Below, in pieces: positions 23,782-38,700 of a stretch of 64,000 bases of DNA. Source of the DNA: Metopolophium dirhodum (Eukaryota; Arthropoda; Insecta; Hemiptera; Aphididae); contig NC_083564.1 of assembly GCF_019925205.1 (NCBI RefSeq), positions 24,218,447 to 24,282,446 of the forward strand, written 5' to 3'. Under the pieces are notes generated by a model. The model was given only the letters and a program-made list of their open reading frames with translations, was not told the DNA's origin and made no database searches. Position numbers and translations under genes: made by a program. The number at the start of each line of letters is the position of its first letter. Within the stretch, counting starts at the first letter, position 1.

Positions 23782-26700
23782 AGGTAACGGGGGCACATAC
23801 TGCATTTGTCTTATTGGCACCCTCTATAATGCCATGACTTTACAGGGGTGTTGATTTTGGGGCGTTGTTGAAGTGGAAGTAAATCTGTACGACTGTAGAA
23901 GGCTGGAGGGTTGAATACTGGTCATTTTATACATTTCGAAAAGGTTAATAAATAATAAGTACATTACAACGATAATAGTAAATACGTAAGTGCTTATTTG
24001 TTTATCGAAAATATTTTATATTTGAACACAAACATGATTTTGGTTTAGTTGAAAACTAAAAAATTGTATCTATACGTCACATTATGTCTGTTGTACATTT
24101 TGGCAGCCCTATCAAAAAGTTAAAGCCAACGGCCTTGCGTCCATAAATATTTTGTGAGATGAATTTATTATTATAAAAAAAATCACAGATCATACATAAT
24201 ATTATTAGGTAAGTCATAAATAGAATTACGGTAAATAACTGTTTATAATGATTGTTGTATAATAAAACAAGTTTCAACGTTTCTTATCAAATAAGTTTTA
24301 CCCTTTTAGTTTTTACCTAATTCCTAAATAATAGTTAATACCATATAGACTAATAAGATACCTAATAAGTAGTATTTTAACTCACGATAATCCTCATACT
24401 CATTATTCACTAATCATACGCATCATATAGATACCTACTAGAGAGTATAGTTATATAGGTAAGATAGGTTAGATGGTTAGAACATTTTTTGTAAATGAGT
24501 TATTCTTAACCGTGGAGGAATCGTGGGACTGTTTTACATTTATAAATAATCATAGATTATAATAATAGACTAGTACTTTTTTTTTTATTAAAGAAATACA
24601 TTTCTAGACTTTTATAATAAATAATAATATGAGTTTAGATTTAGGATTTAAATTACATATTTTCTCAGGCATATAATGTGTATTCGTAAATTACTTTTAA
24701 GTTTTATTACTTATATCTATCGGCTAATGGCTCCATTCTTAAAAAAAAATATTTTATACGACCATCTGATGCCGATATAATAACCGGATATTTTCTTTTG
24801 GTACCTACACATAATATAGTGTGCTATGTGTTTAAATGTTTAATCTTATTAAGTCACTTAATCACCTTATACAAGAACAAAAACAACATTTTATGTATTA
24901 CTTATTTTTTTTTAGTGGGTATATGACATATGTACTATATAGCTTTTTATTTAATCAATATAAATTATTAAGCTGGCAGACACGTATCTATAGCTAAGGG
25001 GTGCAAGGTGGGCTTGATCCATTCTGAAAACGCACTAGCTGCAGCCCCCAAGCCAACTTATCTTAAAATTCCTCCATCCACCCAAGTACCAAAGTACCCA
25101 ACCCATTTTTAACTTACTAATAAATAATAATTATAATTCGTTTTTTTTTTACAGACAATTTTGTTGCATCTAATATTTATGTTTAATTGCAATACCATTG
25201 CTCATTGAGGATTATTATTGTTTAAAAATAATATTGTTTCACTGACACTCAAGCGATCGATAGTTCTTTGTTATTATTTGATATGTTACGGTATTGGCCA
25301 TTGGTATTTGAATAGATGAATTATGACATTTAACGGTCAAACCGTTTACGACTCATCATTGATTGTTTTGTTAAAACTGAGACGCGCATCATTCGAGATT
25401 ATGTTGATTTGTTAAATAATTGTCGTCGAATCGCTGAAAGACTTTCTAAAATTCTCATTAGCCAACTAATAGAAAAATAATGTTTGTATTAAAATAATAA
25501 TTTGTTCTTTTATTTAGGTACTTACCTATATTATGTACATTCTGGTTTTTATTCTTATTACATGCGCAGGTTACTTTATAACTCTACATATATCTACCTA
25601 CTTAATTAATTCTGTCTTTAAATTAATATTATAATTTATAAATCGAGTATTACAATTTTATACTTCGATGATAATGATAGGTACCTACTAAAGAATATTT
25701 TCTATACATTTTTTTGGTCTAACCGGGTCCCTGGGAATATATTTGGAATTATTTTCAGACCATGGGTTTGCAGAATAATTGACATTATATTATGGTTATA
25801 CAGTATTTTGAATAATGTCAAACAGTTCAAAACGATAAAACTCAATGAAGAAAAAAAATTTTGTACTTCGTCTCTTTAAATTGGGAACGCTCACGATAAA
25901 ACTATAGGTACCTATGTAATAAATCATAATAATAATTGAACTGAATATTATTGTAGTCATTAGTCCTTTTCGTGAAGCTTATTATTCTACAATCATCAAC
26001 TATTTATATTCAAACTAATTTGTACTGCTTAATACTAATGCAGTAATTTGTTATTGGATTGCATCAAGTACCTATCATAGATACATATTACACATTATAA
26101 TATTATTATAAAAAGTGCACAGGTTTTTAATTTTAATTTAATATCGTTAAAAAACGATAAACAAAGACTAGATTATTGTACCTAATCTAAATAGATTATA
26201 GACTCCTGTACTCATAATATGACGAAGTCCTGTTATAACAAATTAACAAATGTACCTATTACTATAACTATTAGTATTAATTATGATAGGGTCAATAATA
26301 AAATCGAAAACAAGTCGTATAAACTTGCTGGTTTATGAATAATTTGTTTGTTTTATTATTAACGTAAATCGTATTTAGTCACGTCTTTTTGTACAATCAA
26401 AAATTCAAAAAAAATAAAATAGTCGAAAATTAGGAAGTATGGATTATTAATTTTTGGAATTCCGTGCACTCAAGTTTAATTTATTGTGTTTTTAAACAGT
26501 TGGTAACGCTTATGCGGTATCAATTTACGTATCAGCTGCTGGTGCCTGGCTGGTCAACGAGTTTCGGTTATCAGTACCTATTACACTATTACACTATCCG
26601 GGTTAAATAATATTTTAACAATTTATTTTATAAGAAAAAAATAAATTCTGGTAATGGATTCACAATTAATTATATTGGTGAAAAAACTTTCATAATTTGT

Positions 26701-27796
26701 ATGATTTTTAGGCTAATTCTTTGGCCATGTGGTTGATAACTTCATGAGTTAGGATGTCTTTATAGCGTCTATTCGATCGGCTCTTAAATATCAATAAAAC
26801 TGTGAGTACTATTTTTCGTTGACACTAAAATATTATAATTTATAATCATTATACATAATTATTTGTTGTACAATATTCACTTACGCGTTTATACGATTAA
26901 CGGTGACGTTACACGTCGATGATTTTATGAAGTTAGGTTTCTTACGGAGAAAGGGTTAAACTTAAAATGTAATTTATATATAGGTAATAATATATAAATA
27001 TAATTGTTTTAAGTTCATTTATAATCCATAGAATAATGTACAATTAAATTAATAATATTAAGGTTTTCAGTTTTTTAGAGTATCATAAATTAATTATGTA
27101 GTTCGGTTTAGTAACCGAAGTCTTAAAAAAAAAAATAATATTCAAATATTATTTTTGTGTTACTTTTTAGTACTTACAAACAATCAATAGCTACTTTATT
27201 AATGTTATTAATTATACAATTACATACATTTTCTGTAACCTGTAGGCATATGGTAATTTACAATTATTATAATTGTATTAGAAAGTTTATCGAATTTACG
27301 AATTTTAAGTTATCTGATTGTTACACAATTTATTTGTTTTTGAATTAAAACAGAGTACCTAACTAAAATTATTGATTTCATTAAAAAACGTGTGTGTCGT
27401 AAATTTTACCATTTTTTTCTCAATTGTTTTTTAGTCTTACCTTACGCTTGAATACTCGTTTTAAATCACCGAATAACTCCTCCAAAGTACCAATCAGTAA
27501 ATATTCTCTATCGATTGATTCAAAGTTCAGACTTAAAACTTTCGGAAAATTCCTGGTATTCTAAAAAAAAAATCAAAAAGAAATTAAAAACACGCTACCG
27601 TAATACTATTATATTCTTCTCTTCGTTCAGAATCTTTTATTAATTTCAGTAATTATATAAAAATAATCAATATTTTAAGATTATATATTAGTTATTTCCT
27701 GTTTTTTACTTATCATTTTAATTTGTATAATCATTATTTAAGAACATTGATAAATAATTATTATAATATGCCGATTAAACTCGAAAACAACTTTTT
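23782..27796. other. AT-rich intergenic DNA, nothing recognised
   Basis: Four kilobases without a supportable gene. Many short TAGGTACCTA-type palindromes occur. Short frames are composition artefacts. Confidence 0.4.
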
Positions 27797-27888
27797 ATTT
27801 TTATTTTTGTGTTTGGTATAATGTATAATGTACATGTACAATAGTATAATGTATAACTATACATTATACCAAACACAAAAATAAAAAT
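27797..27888. repeat. Perfect 31-bp inverted repeat (long hairpin)
   Basis: The 31 bases at 27797-27827 are the exact reverse complement of 27858-27888, separated by 30 bases that themselves contain the palindrome TGTACATGTACA. Transcribed RNA would form a long stem. It may be a short MITE or an extruding palindrome; a microRNA precursor is less likely because the stem is AT-rich and perfect. Confidence 0.85.
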
Positions 27889-27924
27889 GGAAAAAATTGT
27901 ATCACCAACATTACTTAATGTATT

Positions 27925-28088
27925 CAGGCCCGGCTCAAGGGGTAGGCGACATAGACCCACGCCTAGGGCGGCACTTAAGTTGCACTTTAGTAAGAGGGCG
28001 GCATTTTCAAAATAATGATAATATTCTATTGTTAAGGGCGGCAAAATTTGATTAGCCTAGTTCACTATTTTCGCTTGAGCCGGTCCTG
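27925..28088. mobile_element. Small hAT-like MITE (CAGGCCCGGCTCAAG ends)
   Basis: CAGGCCCGGCTCAAG at the left and CTTGAGCCGGTCCTG at the right are inverted with one mismatch. The interior has three GGGCGGCA repeats (near 27967, 27997 and 28036), unlike the flanks. ATGTATT is found next to both ends, exactly at the left and offset by two or three bases at the right, and is a possible imperfect target duplication. Confidence 0.65.
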
Positions 28089-31000
28089 ATTATGTATTTA
28101 TTTATATCGTAATAACAACCATTAACAAATAATTCATTTTTAACTGTTAACTTGGTACAAATTTAAAATAAGTAAATTTAATTAATACAATTTGACGACT
28201 TTAAACTGGGCATGTAATATAAGATTCTTGATGTAGATAGTGAACTATTTCAGGTTTTCCAGTAACATTTAATCATTTAGGAATTAATATTTTGTAGACA
28301 CGTACCTAATGAAAATAAAAAAAAACGTTTTCTGATAGCAATTTAATTTTTTTATGCGCTCCATTAATCATTTGGAATTTGACCACAGATTGTAGTTTAG
28401 ATAGTTAATGTTTAGATTTAGTACTTAAAGAAAAGTATTCGAAAAATTACGAAACTATGGTAATAAAATATAAGCCAACTCACACGTTTTTATAAAAAGT
28501 TGACCTTTTCCCGAACTTCTCTAAAAACTGTTATTTGAACGCAATGATTTATTATTTCACTTCATTTTAAAATTAAAAATATTATATGATGTTATAATAA
28601 AACTTACTGCCCGAGAGAGCAAGAAGTGTGTCTTGGCACTTTTCTCTATTCTCTTTGTTAAGTACTTATATATTTAAGTTTAAGATGTATGCAGACTGCC
28701 TATATATATTTTAACTATTTTATTGCTATAAGCGAATATAATCTGAGCACAATTGTTGACACTAATGATATTTAAGGATTGTTTTTGGTGCAGTAACGAC
28801 TACTGTTACATGTGTGGTGTACCTCAATCCTCAAAGATTATCGTAATACTCGGCTTACACTTCGAATAAATTATAATACTGTTTTATAGTTTGGTTGTAA
28901 TTATTTTTTTTTCTATAATAGAGAACAACATACGTGTTAATATAATTTATGGTATAATACTATAATTTCTAGTTTTTAAGATTATTATTCTCGTTAATGT
29001 GTATTTTTTAATGAACACAATCGAATGGTACAATAGTAAAAGCGCAACGTATAATAAATTATAATTGTGTTCCTTTAAACATTAACAAATCATTTTCAGT
29101 ACTTTTAATTGGAGAAATTAACGACTTCTTATTTTTCATCTTATTAGTTGCTTGATGCATTAATTTTAACTTTTAATGATTTTCTTTACGTACCTTTATT
29201 TTTGTTTTTAATTAAACATTGAGTTTTTTTGTTTATTTTTTATTTATTTAATGTTTACGATTACTTTGTATTATTAAAATCTTTGAATAAATTTCTTTTA
29301 TTAATTCATCGTTTGACATAATATTACTTATTACATAATTAGATTAGCTTATATTACTATAACATATTAATAACAACGAATTGTAATTATAAAATGTATA
29401 ACAAATTATCGATGATAATTCCTTCCCCCCCCCCCCCTGTGACTTTAAATTGTCGAATCATATTAGTATAGAAATCTCATCTAATACTCAACCCATAAAT
29501 CCCATTCATAGGCTCAAGAGAAAATATTGCAGAAATTTGCTAACCTAAAATAATTTCACGTTGGGTTCCATCACTGGTTGGCCTCCCTTTTCATATTATT
29601 CAAAGTTAAAATATTATACATAAGTTATCAAATTTACTTATTGTACTATCAAACACAGATTGTAGATATCTAATAAAAGAAAAAACCCAAATGGCCTAAT
29701 CCTCTATGGTAGTTGTAACTAAGATAATATACTTCGTAATAAACACTAATCACTATTACTGATTTAATATTGAACAAATATATTGAAATAATTCTTTTAG
29801 CTCAATTTTTGGGATTTTTTTCCGAAACCTATAGATAATAGGTATATTTCAACGAGTTAAGCACAATGGTACAATCAAAAATTGTCGGCCGGACTTAGTT
29901 CCAAGGTTATAACATTTTGAAGATTTTTCATCTACGCAGATTATTCTACGAATTTACTCGACAAAGTACATTTAAAACTTTATTAAATAGTATGTAATTC
30001 TTTATTTCCATGTATGCATGCATTTATACATGTACCGTACTTGCATTATACCAATTACAGATCACAATGGTTGGACTGAGAGGTTATTATGATAACAGGT
30101 AAAGATATAGGTAAACCAATTTTTTTTTTTTTTTTGATGGGTGGTGACTGGTGAGTGGTGATGGAGGTAAATGTTACAATCCCCCTCACACAAACATGAC
30201 TAAATTACTTCACTGAGTGGTTTTACTTAGTTCACATTTTTTCTATTTTTTTTTGTTCTCTTAATTATTTTGAAAAGTACTGCGTGAATTGTTTACTTTT
30301 GATCCCCCAACTAAAACCAATTTATTATCAGAAAAAACATCATCAAAGTTGATGATTAAAGCCAGAAATTGTATGTACATTTACAAATTATAATCATTAA
30401 TCACTTATTATTACTATTATTATTATACATGTAACAGAAAACTGCAGCGATGTTTTATATCACATAGATCGATTATTTATATACAACGTCTTACTGAATT
30501 TGTATTGAATAATATTTCACATTTTTTGTAGGTTATTTGTTGGCAATAAGAATAAATAGCATTAAAATTATGGATTTTTAAAAAGATTTTTGTCGTGGTT
30601 CAACTGGTTCAGAAGTTTTGTATAGGTAGCCGTTTATGTAGATTGGAAATTACTAATTGGACGCAGATGGTACAGATGATTAGTTTTCGTTGAAATTTGT
30701 TGCTATAACTTATGTAAAATAAACGTATATAAGTTAATATTTCGAAAAATGCAACGTTTTGGCTCGGTTTTTTGTGTATTTGTCTCAATATAGTTTAACT
30801 TTTTGTTTTGGACGATTTTTTTTTAAAGAAATTTAAAGTGGTTAAAAACATTAATGTATACTTGAAATTGTCATTATTTTTTGAAAGAATAATTTACTGA
30901 AAAATTGGAATACTTATTTTAACAATTAACCATATTTATTCAACATATTTAGGAGCTTATTAAGGAGTTACCTATAGAGATTACTGAAATTTCTATACAA

Positions 31001-31740
31001 TTTTTCCCATTAGATTTTCTGAAAATTTTCTGAAACAACCATGACGTTCAGAATCGTTTTGATTGTAGTTTTAATGCAATAGTCACTTTCTAATTTACTA
31101 TACACCCACTCAAGAAGTACGCCCAAAAAATATATTTCTTTATAATTTTGTTTACTCTAATACCAATCTAAGAAATCCTGTATATAATGCGTTCGTAATT
31201 TCAAAAATGGAATAATAATATTAACGGTTTTTTTCAGTTTTATATTCGAGATTAATTAATACAATTACTTAATATAGTTATTCAATTACCATAATATTGA
31301 GACATTTTAGTTTTTAAAAGATTAAAATTGTGTAATTGGACAACAAACTTAGAAAAACTAATTTATTGGCTTTGAATTGAAATCTTACAAAGCTAAATTA
31401 TTTATCTTAGAAAAACGATTGTTGATAATTTGACTTCATCAGTATTGGCATGATATATTTTTGACGATAACAGAAAACAATGGGTACCTACGTGAAAATG
31501 ATGAATGAAAACGTTCATGCACCGTTTTGAACTTTAGATTATGATCCCGCGACTCGTGTAGGTATATTACTGTATTAGCTATATAACATGCCGGATTCAT
31601 TATATGATATTATGAATTGATCACATTACACTTATACACATACAATGATAATCCCGCGGGGACTGGAATAAATCATGAATATGTTTAGTGTTCAAATGTC
31701 AATACGCCGTGTATTCGACAATGTAATTTGATTATATTAT
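28089..31740. other. AT-rich intergenic DNA upstream of endophilin
   Basis: It contains simple runs (C run near 29425, T run near 30120) and no supportable coding region or paired repeat. Confidence 0.4.
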
Positions 31741-32705
31741 GTGACGTTCAACATGTGGATCTCCAGTAATTATTATCGACAACTACGAGCGTACGTTGCA
31801 GTCGAGTACAACACGTATATGTTGTACTCAGTTGTAGTGTGTAGGTGTGACGTGTGTACCTTTACGCTTTAAAAAAAAAAAAAACGTGTGTTTCGCCGGT
31901 GATGTGTGGTGATATGTTTAGTAATATTATGTTTTCTCATCGAGTTTAATAAATAATAATATATACATATATTATAATCGTATGTGCAGTTACACGGGTT
32001 TCGGGTATTCTTCGTAACAACATAATTATAACTTTAAACGAACGAAAAAAAGAATAAAAAAACCCGTACACGTTTCCACGCACGTAAAACGGAGGGCCAA
32101 ACAATATTATGTTATAGTGCTGGCGGTATATATATTATTATACGTGCGCGCCGTTAATATAATATTATAACGTTGGCGGCCGGGAGCTGAGCGCAAGCGC
32201 CGTTGCCGGTACGCCGCGGTGTGCGACGATGGGCGAGATGAACGGCGAAAAAAAGTCATCGAGCTTTGCAATCGCTGCGTTAGTCGCGCGCTAGTGTCAC
32301 CGGAAGTCGAGTACGTACGAGACGCACCGCACACGGATCATCCCGTCGGATATTTTTGGTAAAATCAGTGCGAAATCGTTGAAAGATCGTACACATATTA
32401 ATTGTCATATTATTCTGTTTTCGTTGTTTTACAATATTTACGTTTTTCAATAACGTCGATGTATAGCGTATTGTTTCAGGCATTTTTTTAAAATTCAATA
32501 TCGAAGTAAAACGTCGAATTTAATTATCCATATAATATATATAATATATACCAATATCTTATTGTTCATTGATAATTTTTGAGAGTGACTTTACGCAGCT
32601 TACACTCTTCAAACATGTTGTATTTTTTTTTCTAGTAAGATTTTTCTTGTTTATTGGTTTCAGGTCGACTTTTAATACACACGAGTTGAACAAAAAGCTA
32701 CCAAA
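31741..32705 (+). promoter_or_regulatory. Promoter and 5' UTR region of endophilin-A
   Basis: A local rise in GC and CG content (32150-32345) ends in a good donor, TTTTTG|GTAAAA at 32358/32359. An acceptor TTTCAG at 32663 opens the exon that carries the start codon. This suggests a non-coding first exon ending at 32358 and a 42-base leader (32664-32705) before ATG. The transcription start cannot be fixed. Confidence 0.5.
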
Positions 32706-35700
32706 ATGGCGTTTGCCGGCCTCAAAAAGCAAATTAATAAAGCGAATCAGGTAAATATGATTTTATTATTATTCGATCTGTGATGTATGCAAATAAGTAC
32801 GACTTTTTTTTATAAATTAAAAAGTTGATGAATAGCACATTACTCAAATATATTATGGTTTATAGTTCACAAACAATTAAACAAATGTGTGTTACTAAAA
32901 AAGTTTATAATATTTCATAATTTATTATTAATCAAAATAAAAAAACTTGGGGAGTTAATAATTTATTTTCATTATTCAGGCTACATGTAGATATATTTTT
33001 CGAATCAATTTCTTAATTGAACATTACAGAATTTAAATTATGGTTTATAAGTATTTTTTGCGGGTTTCTTTGTTGAGACGGCGCATTATATATGCAATAT
33101 TAGTGCGTTCTTTTATATTTAATATTCTTATAAAATAATATTTTATTTCAACTATGTTTTTGTTTTCCGGTTACGCCCTTTTATAAATTGTGTTTTTACT
33201 TTTTTAATTGATTGTATAATAGCCAGGTTAACTTACTGTTGTATGTAAAATATGAAGGTTTTACAAAATATTTAAACGAGTTAACGAAGAACTTTTGTCG
33301 TTAACTCTTTGATTAACATATTTATTATTTATAATTATGTGTGTGTGTGTTTTTTTCAATAAAATCTTATCATGGGCTTAGCACGTGTTTGTTATATATT
33401 AAAAAATATTTAAATAAACTAATCATAACTGGAGTAGTAAGATTTAAGTAATTATTTTGTGTAATAAGGTGGGCCTATTTTAGTAGTATAATATATTTAT
33501 TTATATTAATAGTGTTAAAACCTTAGAAAATTATGCTTATCTTCCGATAATACCATCATAAGAATTAAGATTCTATTATTTGTAACTTGTATAAAATTCG
33601 CTCGTAACAACGATTTTTATACTTTTATAGATATACATTTGCTCCTGTTTAAAAGTGTGTTGTAAATTAATTGACAAAAAAAAATGTTTACAGAAGAAAA
33701 AAATGGACGGTTTGGTTAGTACGAACGCTGGCCTACAAATAAATTTAATGAAATTAACTTTTTGTATTTTAATTTATATTTTGATTAATCGTCGTTTGTG
33801 TTGACACGGTATGTTGCTTTAGTAACAGCGAACACAGGAGTGTATGTATATATATATAGGAAATATCAAGATATCCGAATAAATATTATAATGATTCTCG
33901 ATTTGTTTGTCATTTAAATTTGCATTATTCTTGATATCATTTAATACGCGTTCCTATACTAAAGTATACCTAATTTCCCTATTCGCGTTAGTGGAGAGAA
34001 GAAAAAGTTAAAACGAGGCCAAGGGAGTGTTGTTACATTAGTGTGCGTGCGTATACATACGTACAAGCGTGTGTGTGTGCGTCGGGTTGGGAGTCGAGAG
34101 CATTTTATTGATTAACAAAGCTCTGTATACCCGTGGCCGGCGTGGAAGTGGCGTAGTTCTGACGATATTGACGACGGTTGAGAGGGAGGGGGTTGGTCGT
34201 GCGATTCTTATCTGTTGGTATATCCTATATACATCCGTCGCCACCTCGTTATAATAATAAGGGTATTAATAAAAGACCACCGAACTGTAATGAGAAATAA
34301 GCAATAGTCACAAACCTATACATTTTTTTACCATTAATACATTATACCAACTCTACTTAAGAAGTAAATTAAATATCCCGAGATCAATATTATTATTTTT
34401 ATAAACTGATCTAATATTTGTTTGCACCGTTGAATACTTTTGGTCATTTTTCGAGTATATCCGTTTAACAATAACGAGACGTATATTTTAGAAATTGGCG
34501 AATTATACTATATAAAGTGTCTACATAAAGAAAACGATTTTATGTAGAATGTAGATGTACAGATAAAAAAAGTAAATATTTGCAACGTTTAAGTAGGCAA
34601 TTTGTATTAATAAAAAAAATGCTTTAAATGCTTGAATTATGAACATTATAAATAATATTATGTGTAATTACATTTTTAAATCACTATCAAATGATTTAAT
34701 ATACAAAAATCCTTTTAAAAATCTTATACTGCGTCAATATAGGTACGGCATAAATTTAGTTATAAAAACAATTAGTTATTAAAAATTATAAAGCTTATTT
34801 ATTTGATTTCTCTTTGGGTGTTTTAGTGTATTTATAATAAATTAACTATTAACGTTTAATAAGTTAACTATGAATTAGTTATGCTCTATTATTATGCAAT
34901 CTTGCTAAATAAAATAAAATAGGTATTATATTATTATTGTTTTCACATTAGATCTTTTGATTGTATATTTTATTGCTAATTAATATTATCCATATTATTG
35001 TTATAACTATAATATATTCGTACAAATAAATTATATAGTAGATAATTTAATTGGTGCTTGCCCTATAGAATAAATTAATAAGTTACGTACTTATACGTTT
35101 ATATATTATTAATATATTAATAATTCCAACCGTTAATAGTTATTAGTTATGCCTAGTATATTATAGAAGTACGAACTCTTAAATATACGTGTACTTATAA
35201 TATCCGTTTATTAAATATAGTAGTTTAATCTATATGTTATTATTTGCAGTACATGACTGAAAAAATAGGCGGGGTTGAAGGGACAAAGCTTGATGTAGAC
35301 TTCGTGGATATGGAAAGGGTAAATGTTTATAATATAATATGTCTGTACTGGACGTATTATACTGTAAATAGGTTGGAACATTTCTGATGACCAATTTTTT
35401 TTAGAAAACTGACGTTACTTACGAGCTGGTTGAAGAACTTCAGATGAAAACCAAAGAATTCTTGCAGCCGAATCCTACGGCCAGAGCAAAAATGGCAGCC
35501 GTCAAAGGCATATCGAAACTCAGTGGTCAGGCAAAAGCGTCCACCTATCCACAGGCCGAAGGTACCCTTGGTGATTGTCTGCTCATGTATGGTAAGAAGC
35601 TGGGCGATGACAGCTTATTTGGCCAAGCACTGCAGGAGATGGGAGAAGCGCTTAAACAAATGGCTGACGTTAAGTACGCATTAGACGACAATACCAAACA

Positions 35701-38700
35701 AAACTTCCTTGAACCATTACATCATTTACAAACCAAAGATTTAAAAGAAGTGATGGTATGTTAGAAAAAAAGATTGGCCAATAATAATAATCATTTTATA
35801 ATTTTAAATTATTTTGTTTAGCACCATAGAAAGAAACTGCAGGGAAGAAGACTAGATTACGACTGCAAACGTAGAAAACAAGCAAAAGGTGACATTTAAA
35901 TTTATTATTTTTTATGTTTGTATTTCATATAGATAATAAAAAAAAAATTTGAATTTGTTTTTATTCAGGTTCGCACGTTAGTGACGAGGAACTAAAACAA
36001 GCTGAAGAAAAATTTGCAGAATCGTTGCATAGTGCTCAGATAGGAATGTTCAACTTGCTCGACAATGATGTACGTTTACAACTATTTACTTATTGAAATT
36101 ATTAAATGTACATTTACTTTTTTTTTACTCTGACACGTAATTTGTTTTAAACTATAATCGGCTTTATAATAAAACGATGATATAAAAATTTAATTGAAGT
36201 ATCACCTTCACGACGATCGTCGTATTTCAGATTGAACAAATATCTCAGCTAACTACATTTGCGGAAGGTCTTCTCGAGTACCATCAACAGTGTACCGAAA
36301 TTCTGAAATTGGCAGTAATGGAAATTCAGGAAAAGTATGTTTAAACATTTATAAGTAGTTAAACGGTTTTAATCAGCGATTTTATTAGTTCCCAGACGTT
36401 TATCCACATTATTTGGTCCACGATATTTTGCATGTTCGCCAAATGTTATGGCTTTATAACAATAGGTAATTGAGTCCAATTATAAATTGTATGTACATTT
36501 TTACTTTTTACCACAGACATTGTATGTAAATAATTTATGTGTATCCAGATTTTATGAAATCTCTAATAAGTTCCTATTATAATATTAAGTGATTATTTCA
36601 AATAAATAATGTGTAACACAAATTCAACTTGACGGCTATTCACGTGTATACTATTTCTGTGAAAGAGAACCGCGTTATTATATAATGGGTAAAATATTTT
36701 ACAATAATCTATAGTGACGTCGGCGATCCGCATCCTTGTCACATCTACCATTATGACTATATGACCATATTTTGACGTATATATGGTAAATATATTATGT
36801 ACCTTCAAATTCGGAATTCGCAATATATATGTATGTGTTTCTGCCAATAAATTCAGTTATTTTTTGATTTACCCTATAGGATCTCGGCTGTAATTGATCA
36901 TTTATGCAGACATTTCGTCAGCTGATTTTGTCTCTGATATTGGCATGTGATATTCGTTTCTTCTTAATTACAAAATATCTGTTGATATTTGAATAGCGTT
37001 GGTATATTTACTGCGTATATAATAAACATATAATATTATTTTTAATGGACATAATTTTTTGCGGACAAAATTTCGTGGACATGACGTCTATGGAAACCAT
37101 TTTATTGACGCTTTCTGATATTATAGGCGTGATCAAGCAGCCAGTCGTCCGAAATTAGAATTTGTGCCTAAGACTTTGAACGATCTACATCCAGTGGATG
37201 TTATCGCGGACGACATCAATGGTAATTATTTGAAAATTGTAATATATATATTTTAATTAATTCATACAAATTAACGCAGTGGTCATGTAGATGTTGAGAA
37301 ATGCCACTACTATAATAGTCTTTAATAAATTTAATTCTAAATATAAATTATGTATTATATTATATTATTAATATATTAAATTATAATATAAATATATATT
37401 TAAATATGTATTTAATATTTATCGCCCACGACGAGACGGATAATACGAAAATAGCGATACCTACCTATAAGTTATTGTTTTGTTGTAATTGGTTTGGGAA
37501 GTGGGATTTCGACATTTCGTAATACCGTTTTCTATGCCTTTTAGTTTCATGATAATATACATAGTATAACGGTTTTTTCAGACGAGTACGAGTTGATGGA
37601 ACCACAGCTCGCACACGTCAAAGGTAAAAACCAAAATAACTAGTTTAATACCAACCATTTATATATTTATCGTTAAACCAAATACATATTATGTGATTGT
37701 TTTGTTTGAACCTAACAAATTAACATTGCATTGTTGTTTTATTAATTATTAATACGTACCTAATATAATCGTATATTTAGTTGATATATAGTTTTGTGCA
37801 TATATAATAACCCTAGATATAGGTACTAAATCTTTTTTTTATTGATCATATACAACTTCGGCAGCTAAGGCAATTAGTTTAAACATATTTTTTTAATACA
37901 TTTAGTTACACAAGATTACATTATAATATATATAAATATATAATATAGGTATAATAATATATATATACTGTGCAAAATGGAATAGATTTCTGCTTATAAT
38001 TGTAATTAGTTAATTTGTTTATCCAATCCGGTATCTTTGACAAAGGGAATGAGGTCGTTTGAGATATATGGGGCATATAGATTTCAGTGAATGTTGTACT
38101 TTATGTTGTTAGTCTTGGTTCTTCGTATGATAAGCAGTCTGTAAAGATGTATTAATTTTACTTAAACTATTTAATATAATATAATAAACTAGATCCCGGA
38201 TTTCATTAAAAATAATCAAATTGCCGTATTCTTATGCTGTAATAATGTTTACAATTTTACGTTTTTATTTAGTAGACTTTCAAATTTCAAACCCATAAAT
38301 GCATACCTTAGATTAAATGTTATAAATTGAAGTAGCTTTTACACCTGTATTATGATAGAAACAACTGATATTGTAGATTTGCGTTTTTTGTAAACAATCA
38401 TAGAATAAAAAGTAAAATCATGGTTAGGCAAATCCATGCATTTAATTTAATTGTTTCTAAAATTTGTTTAATTAGCATAGTACCTACCTATTTTTTTTTA
38501 TTTTTTTTATTTTTTTTTTTTACGTAAATATTAGTTTATAAATTGTATCTATTAGGATGTAGATATAATGTATATATGTATATACAATCTGAATTTTTTA
38601 TACTTTGGCGTTTGATAAACATTTTTAAAATATCATCAAACAAATAATTGTTTATTCGTCGAGTTATTACCGAGTTTAACCCATTAAATAAAACATTACC

